Shown piece by piece: positions 9,701-17,112 of a stretch of 36,921 nucleotides of DNA (position 1 is its first letter; every line of letters starts with the position of its first letter). A program made the translations under genes and the position numbers. Source of the DNA: an uncultured Chitinophagaceae bacterium (GTDB lineage: Bacteria; Bacteroidota; Bacteroidia; Chitinophagales; Chitinophagaceae); NCBI GenBank assembly GCA_903884185.1, contig CAISDV010000173.1:1-36921 (forward strand), written 5' to 3'. Under the pieces are notes generated by a model, which did no database searches, was not told the origin of the DNA, and was given only the letters and a program-made list of their open reading frames with translations.

Positions 9701-10087
9701 ACCACTACTTCTATTGTTGACTTCTTATTCCGCACATTGGCATATGAATACCTGGGGCGTACAGACCTCGTGCATGTACTAGACAAGCCCGAAGTTGGCA
9801 ATACAGGCGAAGAAGAAGGCGAAGCCACTTTGATTGGCAAGCCTGAATTAAGCAGTGTACGCATTGGTGCTTCTGCCAACACTACTCCAGCCGCACAGCC
9901 GCAGAAATTACAGCGCGCCGTGCCATTGAGCGGTATCAAAGCAGAGTTTGGCCTCGACATGGTAAATGCAGCAGCTAAAAATATGCAAAGCGATGCGCCT
10001 GCATGTAATACCTGCGGCCATATTACCATCCGTAGCGGTACCTGCTACAAATGCCTGAATTGTGGCAATAGCATGGGCTGCAGTTAA
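6704..10087 (+). CDS. nrdJ: Adenosylcobalamin-dependent (class II) ribonucleoside reductase
   Basis: Reduces ribonucleotides to deoxyribonucleotides with a coenzyme B12-generated thiyl radical, so it needs no oxygen or NrdB subunit. The protein has 1127 residues. The N-terminal and barrel regions show PNSPQWFNTGL near residue 140, the FKYGSGVGTNFSQIRGGGE loop near 215, and NPCSE at 396-400 with the thiyl-radical Cys398. Later come PTGTIGLVMDCDTTGVEPD near 597 and a TSCPD domain (about 920-1040) typical of long NrdJ proteins. The extreme C-terminus is a cysteine-rich tail (CNTCG, CYKCLNCG, CS at the end) that combines a zinc ribbon with the cysteines thought to re-reduce the active site. No nrdAB or nrdDG is in the window. 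Confidence 0.97.
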   Translation: MATPKSNKGLQFSRQFTSEGSSPFDMFEYDYRTSVIKNPTGEVVFEMNNVEVPKQWSQIATDILAQKYFRKAGVPQTDARLNDGVGQGSLGRETSAKQVAHRMANCWKVWGERYDYFASAKDAQIFYEELVYSILNQACVPNSPQWFNTGLHESYGITGKPQGHYYVDPADSKLKKSQNAYERPQPHACFILSVKDDLVNDGGIMDLWVREARIFKYGSGVGTNFSQIRGGGERLSGGGTSSGLMSFLKIGDRAAGAIKSGGTTRRAAKMVCLDLDHPEVMEFINWKVEEEKKVGTLINAGYDSHYEGEAYLTVSGQNSNNSVRIPNEFFEKLKNGEDWELKARTDGRVMKRIPASEVWNKISYAAWRCADPGTQYDTTINEWHTCPKGGRINASNPCSEYMFLDNTACNLASVNLRKFHDDQTNIFDVKGFEYTTRLWTTVLEISVLMAQFPSKEVAQLSYDYRTLGLGFANLGSVLMVSGIAYDSEEARGIAGAITAIMTGVAYKTSAEMASFLGAFDRYEENKEDMLRVMRNHRAAAYDAEEAYTGLQIKPVGIKAKYCPDYLLTAATKAWDDAVQMGEKYGYRNAQTTVIAPTGTIGLVMDCDTTGVEPDFALVKFKKLSGGGYFKIINQSVPQALRNLKYSEAEIDAIEKYAVGSASFDNSPFINSATLAEKGFTPEEIAKLNNAAKAAFEIGFIFNRFSLGDECLQRLGFTEDEYGDWNFNMLEALGFTEDEIDAANDHICGTMTIEGAPLLKEEHLSVFDCANRCGKKGERFIHAHGHIKMMGACQPFLSGAISKTINLPHEATIEEIEESYMLSWQLGLKACALYRDGSKMSQPLSNKSDKKKKAGEAVEEEVTEVVAESNIVDLSLLTVDELLEEVQRRMTASTDTKFKRALSRIVEKKSLPAKRRGFTQKAKIGGQVIFLRTGEYQDGTLGELFIDLAKEGSTLRSLMNCFAISISVGLQYGVPLEEFVEKFVFTKFEPAGMVDHPNIKTTTSIVDFLFRTLAYEYLGRTDLVHVLDKPEVGNTGEEEGEATLIGKPELSSVRIGASANTTPAAQPQKLQRAVPLSGIKAEFGLDMVNAAAKNMQSDAPACNTCGHITIRSGTCYKCLNCGNSMGCS

Positions 10088-10123
10088 TCAATGCCATTTG
10101 TATCATTATCTTCACTGCCAAAT

Positions 10124-10603
10124 ATGGAGTTAGCTTTTTCGTACAATAAAAAGAAAGTGATACAGGCTTTGCGTTATCATTTTATTTCCCGCAAGGAGAT
10201 CAGGATCATGCTGATACTGGTGAATGTGTTTGCAGTAATTTCCGCCGTTTTATTATATTTCAAGAAGATCAGGCCAGAACCTTTCCTCCTGGGTTCTGTT
10301 ACCTGGCTTTTATTAATGACCGGTGTTTGGTATATACTGCCATATAGTATTTATAAGAGAGCACCCACTTTTAAAGACAAGTTCCGGATCGCATTTAATG
10401 AAGCAGAGGTTCATTTGGAAAACAGTAAAGGGTATGTGAATTGGGAATGGAACAGGTTCAGCAAATTCTTTGAGACCCCGCATTTCTTTCATCTATACTT
10501 TGATGCAAAAACTTTTTTCCTGGTTCCCAAGGATGAGATGGGCGAAGATTTCAGGCATAGCCTCTGGGAATTGCTCAACAGAAAGATCGGGGGGAAAGCG
10601 TAA
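10124..10603 (+). CDS. YcxB-like small membrane protein
   Basis: Predicted inner-membrane protein of about 159 residues in the YcxB-like family (PF14317), whose function is unknown. It begins MELAFSYNKKKVIQALRYHF, the usual family opening, then has two transmembrane segments (about 33-49 and 57-77) and a soluble C-terminal half with the YVNWEWNRFSKFFETPHFF region and an FFLVPKDE strand characteristic of the family. An earlier in-frame ATG at 10091, 3 nt after the nrdJ stop, would add 11 residues, but the family-like start at 10124 is preferred. It is probably cotranscribed with nrdJ and ends 3 nt before the convergent GNAT gene. Confidence 0.75.
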   Translation: MELAFSYNKKKVIQALRYHFISRKEIRIMLILVNVFAVISAVLLYFKKIRPEPFLLGSVTWLLLMTGVWYILPYSIYKRAPTFKDKFRIAFNEAEVHLENSKGYVNWEWNRFSKFFETPHFFHLYFDAKTFFLVPKDEMGEDFRHSLWELLNRKIGGKA

Positions 10604-10606
10604 AAT

Positions 10607-11038
10607 TTAAAGATCCTTTTCCATTACATAATGCGGAATGGTGACCTCTTCAAATTCATCGCTGCAAATATTGTAGCCTAATTTTTCATAAAAACCAACA
10701 GCAGATTTACGGGCATGCATGGTCATTTTTTTAAAGCCTGAATCACGCGCTACATTTTCGGAGAACGACATTAACACCCTTCCAATGCCCTTTCCCTGGA
10801 GGCCGGAGGTAACAGCCATTTGTCGCAACCTTACCACACCTTCTCCTGTCTTGGTAAGCATGCAGCAACCTTCCATTTTGTCTTCTTCCTCAAAACAACC
10901 GATTAGGATATCCTCTTTTTCCTTTTCCAGTTCTTCCGGTGTAAACCCCAATCCCAGTGGTTTGCGCAATATATTCAGGCGCAGTTCCACCATCATGCGG
11001 TATTCTTCGGTTCCGTGATCGATGATTTTCAATGGCAT
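10607..11038 (-). CDS. GNAT-family N-acetyltransferase
   Basis: Acetyl-CoA-dependent acyltransferase of the small single-domain GNAT type, 143 residues. Motif A is clear: VRLRQMAVTSGLQGKGIGRVL near residues 68-88, with the Q-x-x-G-x-G/A acetyl-CoA pyrophosphate loop. AVGFYEKLGYNI near 112-123 is the usual motif B. The N-terminal part (EYRMMVELRLNILRKPLG) resembles ElaA-like or general amino-group acetyltransferases. Nothing in the sequence or its neighbours identifies the substrate. It is transcribed alone and is convergent with the YcxB-like gene. Confidence 0.88.
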   Translation of the reverse strand: MPLKIIDHGTEEYRMMVELRLNILRKPLGLGFTPEELEKEKEDILIGCFEEEDKMEGCCMLTKTGEGVVRLRQMAVTSGLQGKGIGRVLMSFSENVARDSGFKKMTMHARKSAVGFYEKLGYNICSDEFEEVTIPHYVMEKDL

Positions 11039-11375
11039 AACTGTTTACTTAGGATACAATATTACTCTTTTTACCCCTTTCCTGCCCCATCCCGTGAGTG
11101 ATAAGATTGTCATATGCAGGTAACAAATCGAATGCCAGTAAGCAAAAGCATTGTATTGGGATAAATTAATGACCAGATAAGGCGTTATTCTAGTCATTTT
11201 GGTCATATTACTAAAATAATGATACCGTTGATCCGGGGTCATAACTAATACAGCGGGAGCGAATTGTCACTAAACCGGGGATTGGCAAAAACATGTTGTG
11301 GAAACAAAAAATAACTATTCTCTTGCAGATTTGACAAAAAGTATATTTTTGCGCCTGTAACAAAACATTATTACA
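11039..11375. other. Intergenic region upstream of acpP
   Basis: 337 nt between divergent GNAT and acpP. A 65-codon minus-strand frame at 11045-11242 has no recognisable features and is not called. The region contains an interrupted inverted repeat, ATGACCA at 11169-11175 and TGGTCAT at 11200-11206, and the acpP promoter. Nothing else was recognised. Confidence 0.5.
11323..11351 (+). promoter_or_regulatory. Predicted acpP promoter
   Basis: TTG at 11323-11325, an 18-nt spacer and a perfect -7 box TATTTTTG at 11344-11351. Transcription would begin near 11358, giving a leader of about 18 nt before the acpP ATG at 11376. Confidence 0.55.
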
Positions 11376-11612
11376 ATGTCAGACATCGCAACAAGAGTAA
11401 AGAAAATCATTGTCGACAAGTTAGGTGTTGATGAAGCAGAAGTGACCAACGAAGCCTCATTCACTAACGACCTCGGTGCCGATTCTTTGGATACCGTTGA
11501 ATTGATCATGGAATTTGAAAAGGAGTTTAACATTTCTATTCCTGATGAACAGGCCGAGACCATCACTACAGTGGGCCAGGCCGTAGCTTATCTGGAAGAA
11601 CATGCCAAATAA
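11376..11612 (+). CDS. acpP: Acyl carrier protein
   Basis: Small acidic carrier of growing acyl chains in type II fatty acid synthesis, 78 residues, the normal length. The phosphopantetheine attachment motif [10 protein letters not shown] places the modified serine at residue 37, followed by the conserved acidic helix II ([20 protein letters not shown]). It heads the acpP-fabF-rnc cluster that is conserved in many bacteria. The gap to fabF holds a strong hairpin, which could set the excess of acpP over fabF transcript. Confidence 0.98.
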   Translation: MSDIATRVKKIIVDKLGVDEAEVTNEASFTNDLGADSLDTVELIMEFEKEFNISIPDEQAETITTVGQAVAYLEEHAK

Positions 11613-11641
11613 GGTTTCACCATTCATTTGAGAAATAATTT

Positions 11642-11684
11642 AATCCGCCTTTTCTTAGGCTTTATGCCGCAAGTAAGGCGGATT
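11642..11684 (+). terminator. Hairpin between acpP and fabF
   Basis: AATCCGCCTT at 11642-11651 pairs perfectly with AAGGCGGATT at 11675-11684 (10-bp stem, 23-nt loop). No U run follows, so it may act as a partial terminator, an RNA-end stabiliser or an RNase III site rather than a full stop. Confidence 0.45.
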
Positions 11685-11707
11685 CTCACTTAAACAGGCT
11701 GGCGTAT

Positions 11708-12961
11708 ATGGAATTGAAACGGGTAGTTGTTACTGGTATTGGAGCAATCACTCCGCTTGGCAATAATCTCAACGATTATTGGAATGGGCTGATCAATGGT
11801 GTGCCCGGTGCCGATCACATTACTCAATTCGACGCTTCAAAATTCAAGACACGTTTTGCCTGCGAAGTGAAAGGATTTGATCCCGTACAATTCCTCGACA
11901 GGAAAGAAGCCAGGAAGATCGACCGCTTTACACAGTTTGCATTATATGTGAGCGACCAGGCAATGGCTGATGCAGGCCTGAACAAAGAGAACATTAACCC
12001 AGACAGGGTGGGTGTTGTATTTGGAAGCGGCATCGGTGGTATCATGACCTTCCAAAATGAAGTGTCTGATTTTGCACGTGGCGACGGTACTCCAAGATTC
12101 AATCCTTTCTTCATTCCAAAAATGATATTGGATATTGCTGCAGGGCAGATATCTATGCGCCACAATTTACGCGGGCCCAATTTCGCCGTAGTGAGCGCTT
12201 GTGCTACCAGTACCAATGCGATCATTGATGCATTTAATTTGATACGCCTCAACAAAGCAGATGTGATCTTAACCGGCGGAAGTGAAGCAGTTATTTCTGA
12301 AGCCGGTGTAGGTGGTTTCAATGCTATGAAAGCAATGAGCGAACGCAATGATGATCCTAAAACTGCGAGCCGCCCATACGACAAAGACCGCGATGGTTTT
12401 GTAATGGGAGAAGCTGCAGGTATTCTTGTACTCGAAGAATTGGAACATGCATTGGCACGTGGCGCAAAAATATATTGCGAAGTAGCAGGTGGAGGTTCTA
12501 CTGCAGATGCACATCATATTACTGCCCCACATCCTGAAGGGCTTGGTGCAAGAAATGTAATGATGGTGGCATTGCAGGATGCAGAAATGCAACCGGGTGA
12601 GATCGATTATATTAACACACATGGAACATCCACTCCCATTGGTGATGGTGCAGAAGTAAAAGCGATCACTTATGTATTTGGAGAACATGCTTACGAGTTA
12701 AATATCAGTTCCACCAAATCCATGACAGGGCATTGCCTTGGCGCTGCGGGTGTAATAGAAGCGATTGCCTGCATCATGGCGGTTGTGCATGATATCGTCC
12801 CCCCCACTATCAATCATTTTACTGATGATCCCGAACTGGATCCCAAACTTAACTTCACTTTCAATAAAGCAGAGAAGCTTGTTGTGAATGCCGCACTGAG
12901 CAATACTTTTGGTTTCGGTGGGCACAATGCTTGTGTAATTGTAAAAAAGTATGTAGCTTAA
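11708..12961 (+). CDS. fabF: 3-oxoacyl-[acyl-carrier-protein] synthase II
   Basis: Condensing enzyme (KAS II) that elongates acyl-ACP with malonyl-ACP, 417 residues, full length. The N-terminus RVVVTGIGAITPLGNN is typical. The active-site cysteine is C165 in VVSACATSTNAI. The two catalytic histidines are in THGTSTPIGD (near 302) and KSMTGHCLGAAG (near 340), and the glycine-rich NTFGFGGHNAC closes the fold. It lies between acpP and rnc, reads in the same direction, and ends 8 nt before rnc. Confidence 0.97.
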   Translation: MELKRVVVTGIGAITPLGNNLNDYWNGLINGVPGADHITQFDASKFKTRFACEVKGFDPVQFLDRKEARKIDRFTQFALYVSDQAMADAGLNKENINPDRVGVVFGSGIGGIMTFQNEVSDFARGDGTPRFNPFFIPKMILDIAAGQISMRHNLRGPNFAVVSACATSTNAIIDAFNLIRLNKADVILTGGSEAVISEAGVGGFNAMKAMSERNDDPKTASRPYDKDRDGFVMGEAAGILVLEELEHALARGAKIYCEVAGGGSTADAHHITAPHPEGLGARNVMMVALQDAEMQPGEIDYINTHGTSTPIGDGAEVKAITYVFGEHAYELNISSTKSMTGHCLGAAGVIEAIACIMAVVHDIVPPTINHFTDDPELDPKLNFTFNKAEKLVVNAALSNTFGFGGHNACVIVKKYVA

Positions 12962-12969
12962 GCCGATAA

Positions 12970-13671
12970 ATGCTGAAGCGCTTATTTTCATCAAAAAAAG
13001 AATCCTCCTTCGAGAAGCAGGTCAAGAATGTCCTGGGCCTTAAGCCCGGGAATGATCTCTTATATCGCACCGCACTCAGCCACCGCAGTGTACGTGAAAC
13101 ACCCGATGAAAATAATGAGCGGCTTGAATATCTTGGTGATGCCATATTGAGTGCCATCATTGCCGATTATCTTTTTAAAAGGTATCCTTATAAAGGCGAA
13201 GGCTTTCTCACAGAGATGCGCAGCAAAATGGTGAACAGGCAGCAACTGAATGATATTGCTTTGAAGATGGGATTGAAAAAAATAACGCTCTACAACAAGT
13301 TCGATAATTCACTAAAGAGCAGCCAGATATTCGGTAATACTTTGGAAGCCGTGATAGGCGCTGTGTATTTGGATAAAGGCTACCTAAAAACAAAACAATG
13401 GGTGCTGAAACAAATTCTCATGCCTCATATGTTTGTGGATGACCTGGAACTGGTTGACATCAACCTGAAAAATAAACTCATTGGCTGGGCAAGCAAGAAC
13501 GGTAAAGTTTTATCGTTTGATTTGGCTGAAGAAAAAATAGAAAGCGGCCGCCGCGTTTTTACTTTGAGCGCCGTGTTGGATGGAGAAATTCTTGCACAGG
13601 GAAAGGCTTACAATAAAAAAGATGCCAGCCAGGTAGCGGCACAACTCGCCATAGAAAAATTAGGGTTGTAG
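12970..13671 (+). CDS. rnc: Ribonuclease III
   Basis: Double-strand-specific endoribonuclease for rRNA and mRNA processing, 233 residues. The catalytic signature ERLEYLGDAIL is at residues 50-60, and the second acidic cluster is in NTLEAVIGAVYLDKG near 125. The C-terminal double-stranded-RNA-binding domain (about 165-232) ends with NKKDASQVAAQLAIEKLG. It follows fabF in the conserved acpP-fabF-rnc order. Its last 12 bp overlap the 3' end of the convergent lipoprotein gene. Confidence 0.96.
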   Translation: MLKRLFSSKKESSFEKQVKNVLGLKPGNDLLYRTALSHRSVRETPDENNERLEYLGDAILSAIIADYLFKRYPYKGEGFLTEMRSKMVNRQQLNDIALKMGLKKITLYNKFDNSLKSSQIFGNTLEAVIGAVYLDKGYLKTKQWVLKQILMPHMFVDDLELVDINLKNKLIGWASKNGKVLSFDLAEEKIESGRRVFTLSAVLDGEILAQGKAYNKKDASQVAAQLAIEKLGL

Positions 13672-14301
13672 AAGTAATTTATTTTTCTTCATATCTCCCA
13701 CGATCAACTTACTCTGTTCTGCCGCCATCTTTTCTGCAGATGTTGGATCAAAGCTTTTTGACTGAGATGAATAGATGAGTTTGTTTCGGTTGATATCAAT
13801 CAGTTTTGTTTCATAAAAATAATCCGTACTCGTTTCGTAATAGCCCGGTGCATACACCCTGTTATACGTGGTTGTATAATTTCCCCTGAAACGTTCATCG
13901 GCTATGATAGTTGGAGAAGGATAAAAATTAACACTGCCGGGTACATAATCTTTCTCTTTGTTTTTATTGAGCATGGTAACAATAATGACCGCATCAACAC
14001 CTGTTTTGTGTAGCCTGCTCATGATCTCTTTTTCTTTCATGTTTTTAAAAGACTTGCTTCCAAATTCCTGCGTGATCGTGGTAGCCTCCACACCATTGGA
14101 CAATAGTTCATTTACTAATTGCTTTTCAATCTGGCTCTTTGAAAGTGTATCCTTTTCATTCAGCACAGCAATCACCATTATTTTATGATAAGGCTTTGCT
14201 GGTGTATTGCTGGTTGTCCAGCTACTGGTAATATTGGAACTACGGCACCCTGCGAGTAGCAATAACAAAAAGAGAAAGAATATGAAACTGAGGGTTTTCA
14301 T
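13660..14301 (-). CDS. Putative lipoprotein of unknown function
   Basis: The ATG at 14301 gives 213 residues starting MKTLSFIFFLFLLLLLAGC, a textbook lipoprotein signal peptide with lipobox LAGC, so the mature protein begins at Cys19. An ATG at 14310 and a TTG at 14334 lie upstream but only lengthen the tail before the hydrophobic core. The mature part has a conserved-looking SSWTT region, a KIMVIAVL strand and DAVIIVTML, reminiscent of DUF4136-like or other envelope lipoproteins of Bacteroidota; this family call is uncertain. A tyrosine-rich segment (TTTYNRVYAPGYYETSTDYF) lies near 150. Its 3' end overlaps rnc by 12 bp. Confidence 0.8.
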   Translation of the reverse strand: MKTLSFIFFLFLLLLLAGCRSSNITSSWTTSNTPAKPYHKIMVIAVLNEKDTLSKSQIEKQLVNELLSNGVEATTITQEFGSKSFKNMKEKEIMSRLHKTGVDAVIIVTMLNKNKEKDYVPGSVNFYPSPTIIADERFRGNYTTTYNRVYAPGYYETSTDYFYETKLIDINRNKLIYSSQSKSFDPTSAEKMAAEQSKLIVGDMKKNKLLLQP

Positions 14302-14409
14302 AATAAGCATTTTGAAGTTCAGGTTGAATCTCAAAATACTTAGTCAACTTCTATGCCTGATTTAAAATAGAATCGTCCCAAATCCTACCATCTTCTAATC
14401 TTACGAATC

Positions 14410-14811
14410 TTAGTCCATCGCTTGACATAGTTCTACCAACACCCCATTCGTCCCTTTCGGATGAAGAAAGCAAACCCATTTATTATCGGCTCCTTTTTTG
14501 GGTTTTTCATCCAGCAAAATAAATCCTGCAGCTTTCAGCCTTGCCATTTCAGCCACAATGTCCTCCACTTCAAAAGCAATATGGTGAAGCCCTTCGCCTT
14601 TCTTTTCTATGAATTTAGCGATCACACCGCCCGGCTCCAGGCTCTCCAGCAGTTCTACCTTGGTTTCTCCCGCCCGGAAAAAGGCTGTATTCACTTTCTC
14701 GCCCTCAACGGTTTCCTTTTTGTAGCAGCCGGTATTCAGCAGGCTCTCAAAAAGGGGTATCGAAAGCCCAAGGTCCTTCACGGCCACCCCAATATGTTCC
14801 ACTTTCAGCAT
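14410..14811 (-). CDS. mce: Methylmalonyl-CoA epimerase
   Basis: Interconverts (2R)- and (2S)-methylmalonyl-CoA in propionate/succinyl-CoA metabolism, 133 residues, the usual size for this vicinal-oxygen-chelate fold protein. Two beta-alpha-beta-beta-beta modules are visible. Likely metal ligands are the His in EHIGVAV (residue 6), the Glu region of KVELLES, the His pair in GLHHIAFEV and the Glu in GVLVELCQ near the C-terminus. It is divergent from iscS, and no methylmalonyl-CoA mutase is in this window. Other VOC proteins share the fold, but the combined motif set fits the epimerase well. Confidence 0.92.
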   Translation of the reverse strand: MLKVEHIGVAVKDLGLSIPLFESLLNTGCYKKETVEGEKVNTAFFRAGETKVELLESLEPGGVIAKFIEKKGEGLHHIAFEVEDIVAEMARLKAAGFILLDEKPKKGADNKWVCFLHPKGTNGVLVELCQAMD

Positions 14812-14898
14812 ATGTTTTATTTAAAAATTAACAGGTTTCGATATCAGGAAAATCAATCCCAATAAGAAAAGCCCTCAAATTTATACATCTGTTTGGTG

Positions 14899-14906
14899 TA
14901 CTTTTG
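14899..14906 (+). promoter_or_regulatory. Promoter -7 box of the isc operon
   Basis: TACTTTTG is a perfect match to TAnnTTTG, 36 nt upstream of the iscS ATG; no clear -33 TTG is visible at the usual spacing. No IscR gene or IscR-like site was recognised nearby. Confidence 0.45.
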
Positions 14907-14942
14907 TGTTGTTAGTAAGTCAATTAAAACTTTCTTTGAATC

Positions 14943-16160
14943 ATGTTGAAATTACCGGTTTATTTAGACAATAATGCCACTACCCCAATGGATCCAAGGG
15001 TATTGGAAACCATGCTACCCTATTTTACAGAGCATTTTGGAAATGCCGCCAGCCGTAACCATCCTTTTGGATGGGAAGCAGAAGAAGCTGTGGATTATGC
15101 CCGTGAACAAGTGGCCAAATTAGTAGGTGCCGATCCCAAAGAGATCATTTTTACTTCAGGCGCTACCGAAGGAGATAACCTTGGTATTAAGGGTGTTTTT
15201 GAAATGTATGCTTCCAAAGGCAATCATATCATTACCTGCGTTACCGAACATAAAGCCGTATTGGATACCTGCAAGCATATTGAAAAATCAGGTGGCGAAG
15301 TAACTTATTTGAAAGTGAAGGAAGATGGATTGATAGATTTGAAAGAACTGGAAGCTGCTATCAAACCAACTACTATCCTTATCGCCATCATGTATGCCAA
15401 CAATGAAGTGGGTGTGATACAACCTGTAAAAGAGATCAGTGCTCTTGCCAAGAAACATGGCATTTTATTTTTTACTGATGCTACACAGGCCGTAGGCAAA
15501 GTACCAGTGGATGTATTGAAAGATGGAATTGACCTGATGACCTTCACCGGGCATAAAATGTACGGGCCAAAAGGTGTGGGCGCTTTATATGTTCGCCGTA
15601 AAAACCCGCGTGTAAAAGTTACTGCACAAATGGATGGTGGCGGACATGAACGCGGAATGCGCAGCGGTACATTAAATGTTCCGGGCATTGTTGGATTTGG
15701 AAAAGCCTGCGAATTATGCCGTTTGGAAATGGACCAGGATGCAGTGCGTATTGGCAAGCTCCGTGATAAACTGGAAACTGAATTAATGAAACTGGATGAA
15801 GCATATGTGAATGGCAACCGTGAACACCGCCTGCCGCATGTGACAAATATTTCTTTTAAATATGTAGAGGGAGAAGGTTTGCTCATGGGCTTTAATAAAA
15901 ATATTGCATTAAGCTCCGGCTCTGCTTGTACTTCTGCTTCATTGGAACCAAGCTATGTGTTAAAAGCATTGGGTTTGGGTGATGACCTGGCACACAGTTC
16001 GCTGCGTTTTGGGTTGGGAAGGTTTACAACTGAAGAGCAGGTGGATTATACTGTTGACCAGGTAAGCAAGACAGTATTGAAGTTGAGGGAAATGAGCCCA
16101 CTCTGGGAAATGTTTAAAGAAGGAGTGGATATGAATAAAATTGAATGGGCACATCATTAA
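14943..16160 (+). CDS. iscS: Cysteine desulfurase (IscS/NifS type)
   Basis: PLP enzyme that removes sulfur from cysteine for Fe-S cluster assembly, 405 residues. The N-terminus [19 protein letters not shown] is typical. [14 protein letters not shown] (71-84) binds the PLP phosphate, [11 protein letters not shown] carries the Schiff-base lysine K205, and [15 protein letters not shown] carries the mobile persulfide cysteine C329. The short active-site loop and the neighbouring iscU make this a group I (IscS/NifS) rather than SufS enzyme. It is the first gene of iscS-iscU-iscA. Confidence 0.96.
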   Translation: MLKLPVYLDNNATTPMDPRVLETMLPYFTEHFGNAASRNHPFGWEAEEAVDYAREQVAKLVGADPKEIIFTSGATEGDNLGIKGVFEMYASKGNHIITCVTEHKAVLDTCKHIEKSGGEVTYLKVKEDGLIDLKELEAAIKPTTILIAIMYANNEVGVIQPVKEISALAKKHGILFFTDATQAVGKVPVDVLKDGIDLMTFTGHKMYGPKGVGALYVRRKNPRVKVTAQMDGGGHERGMRSGTLNVPGIVGFGKACELCRLEMDQDAVRIGKLRDKLETELMKLDEAYVNGNREHRLPHVTNISFKYVEGEGLLMGFNKNIALSSGSACTSASLEPSYVLKALGLGDDLAHSSLRFGLGRFTTEEQVDYTVDQVSKTVLKLREMSPLWEMFKEGVDMNKIEWAHH

Positions 16161-16184
16161 GAGATTTGTGATATACGATTGACG

Positions 16185-16228
16185 ATTTACGATTTTTCGT
16201 CCTCGTAACAGTTTTTAAAATCGTAAAT
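16185..16228 (+). repeat. Inverted repeat between iscS and iscU
   Basis: ATTTACGATTTT at 16185-16196 pairs perfectly with AAAATCGTAAAT at 16217-16228 across a 20-nt loop. Flanking words (GATTGACG, TTGTAAATT) extend a looser repeat on both sides. It resembles the TACGATTTACGA-type low-complexity repeats seen between Bacteroidota genes and could terminate or stabilise part of the iscS transcript. Confidence 0.55.
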
Positions 16229-16254
16229 TGTAAATTATTAAAATCTAAAATTGT

Positions 16255-16674
16255 ATGGCATACTCAGAAAAAGTGATCGACCACTATAGCAATCCTAAGA
16301 ATGTGGGCACACTGGATAAAGCAAAGAAGAATGTGGGCACAGGCCTTGTGGGTGCTCCTGAATGCGGCGACGTGATGCGTTTGCAAATTGAAGTGGATGA
16401 TGCAACAGGATTGATCACCGATGCTAAATTTAAAACATTTGGTTGTGGTTCTGCTATTGCTTCTTCTTCATTGGCCACAGAATGGCTGAAAGGAAAAACC
16501 GTTGACCAGGCTGTTACCATTGATAATATGGACATCGTGGAAGAACTCAATCTTCCCCCGGTAAAAATACATTGCTCGGTATTGGCAGAAGATGCCATTA
16601 AAGCTGCTATCAATGATTACCGCACAAAGAACGGTTTGGCAGAACTTGTTTTTGAAGAAAAAGGAGTTCACTAA
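16255..16674 (+). CDS. iscU: Fe-S cluster assembly scaffold protein
   Basis: Scaffold on which IscS-derived sulfur and iron are assembled into [2Fe-2S] clusters, 139 residues. The three ligand cysteines are C37 (APECGDVM), C64 (FGCGSAIASS) and C107 (KIHCSVLA), and Asp39 follows the first as expected. It begins MAYSEKVIDHYSNPKNVG, the standard IscU opening, and the LPPVKIHC stretch at 100-107 is the usual region recognised by the Hsc chaperones. No hscA, hscB or fdx gene follows here. Confidence 0.96.
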   Translation: MAYSEKVIDHYSNPKNVGTLDKAKKNVGTGLVGAPECGDVMRLQIEVDDATGLITDAKFKTFGCGSAIASSSLATEWLKGKTVDQAVTIDNMDIVEELNLPPVKIHCSVLAEDAIKAAINDYRTKNGLAELVFEEKGVH

Positions 16675-16707
16675 CCAGAAACCGGCAACTAGTAACCAGT
16701 AACCAAC
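16675..16707. repeat. Intergenic ACCGGCAACTAG-type repeat, copy 1
   Basis: The whole spacer between iscU and iscA is built from near-repeated words: CCAGAAACCGGCAAC followed by TAGTAACCAGTAACC. A related block appears on the opposite strand at 24861-24892, just after the PorP/SprF gene. Confidence 0.6.
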
Positions 16708-17061
16708 ATGAGCATCGCATTAGACAACGCCATTTTCGTAAGCGATAAAGCCAAAGGCAAAGTAAAAAAGCTGATGGAAGAAGCGGGTGTGGGTGATGAC
16801 CCCTCCTACTTTTTGCGCGTGGGTGTTGTTGGTGGTGGCTGTTCGGGGTTGAGTTATAAACTGGATTTTGATAATGAAACAAAACCAATGGACCAGTCGT
16901 TTGAAGACAATGGCCTGAAGATTGTGACCGACCTGAAAAGTTTTTTATACCTCGTAAATACTGAACTCGATTTTTCTGACGGATTAAATGGCAAAGGCTT
17001 TTATTTTAAAAACCCCAATGCCAGCAGAAGCTGTGGGTGCGGGGAAAGTTTTGCTGTGTGA
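16708..17061 (+). CDS. iscA: A-type Fe-S carrier protein (IscA/ErpA family)
   Basis: Carries Fe-S clusters or iron to apo-proteins, 117 residues, slightly longer than typical (about 107). The three conserved cysteines are present: C45 in GGGCSGLSY, and C109 and C111 in the C-terminal SCGCGESF. The HesB-like fold is supported by FLRVGVVGGG and GKGFYFKNPNAS. It is the last gene of the isc cluster and is followed by an intrinsic terminator. IscA and ErpA cannot be separated confidently from sequence alone. Confidence 0.93.
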   Translation: MSIALDNAIFVSDKAKGKVKKLMEEAGVGDDPSYFLRVGVVGGGCSGLSYKLDFDNETKPMDQSFEDNGLKIVTDLKSFLYLVNTELDFSDGLNGKGFYFKNPNASRSCGCGESFAV

Positions 17062-17083
17062 TCCGATCTAAATAATTCTATTG

Positions 17084-17112
17084 AAGCCGTTGCAGTGATG
17101 CGCGGCTTTTTT
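17084..17112 (+). terminator. Intrinsic terminator of the isc operon
   Basis: AAGCCG at 17084-17089 pairs with CGGCTT at 17103-17108, followed directly by a T6 run at 17107-17112. It lies 22 nt after the iscA stop and is the clearest intrinsic terminator in the window. Confidence 0.8.

Noticed and set aside
11045-11242. 65-codon minus-strand frame upstream of acpP
   Set aside because: No family resemblance and no promoter-like box; the region fits a regulatory gap better.
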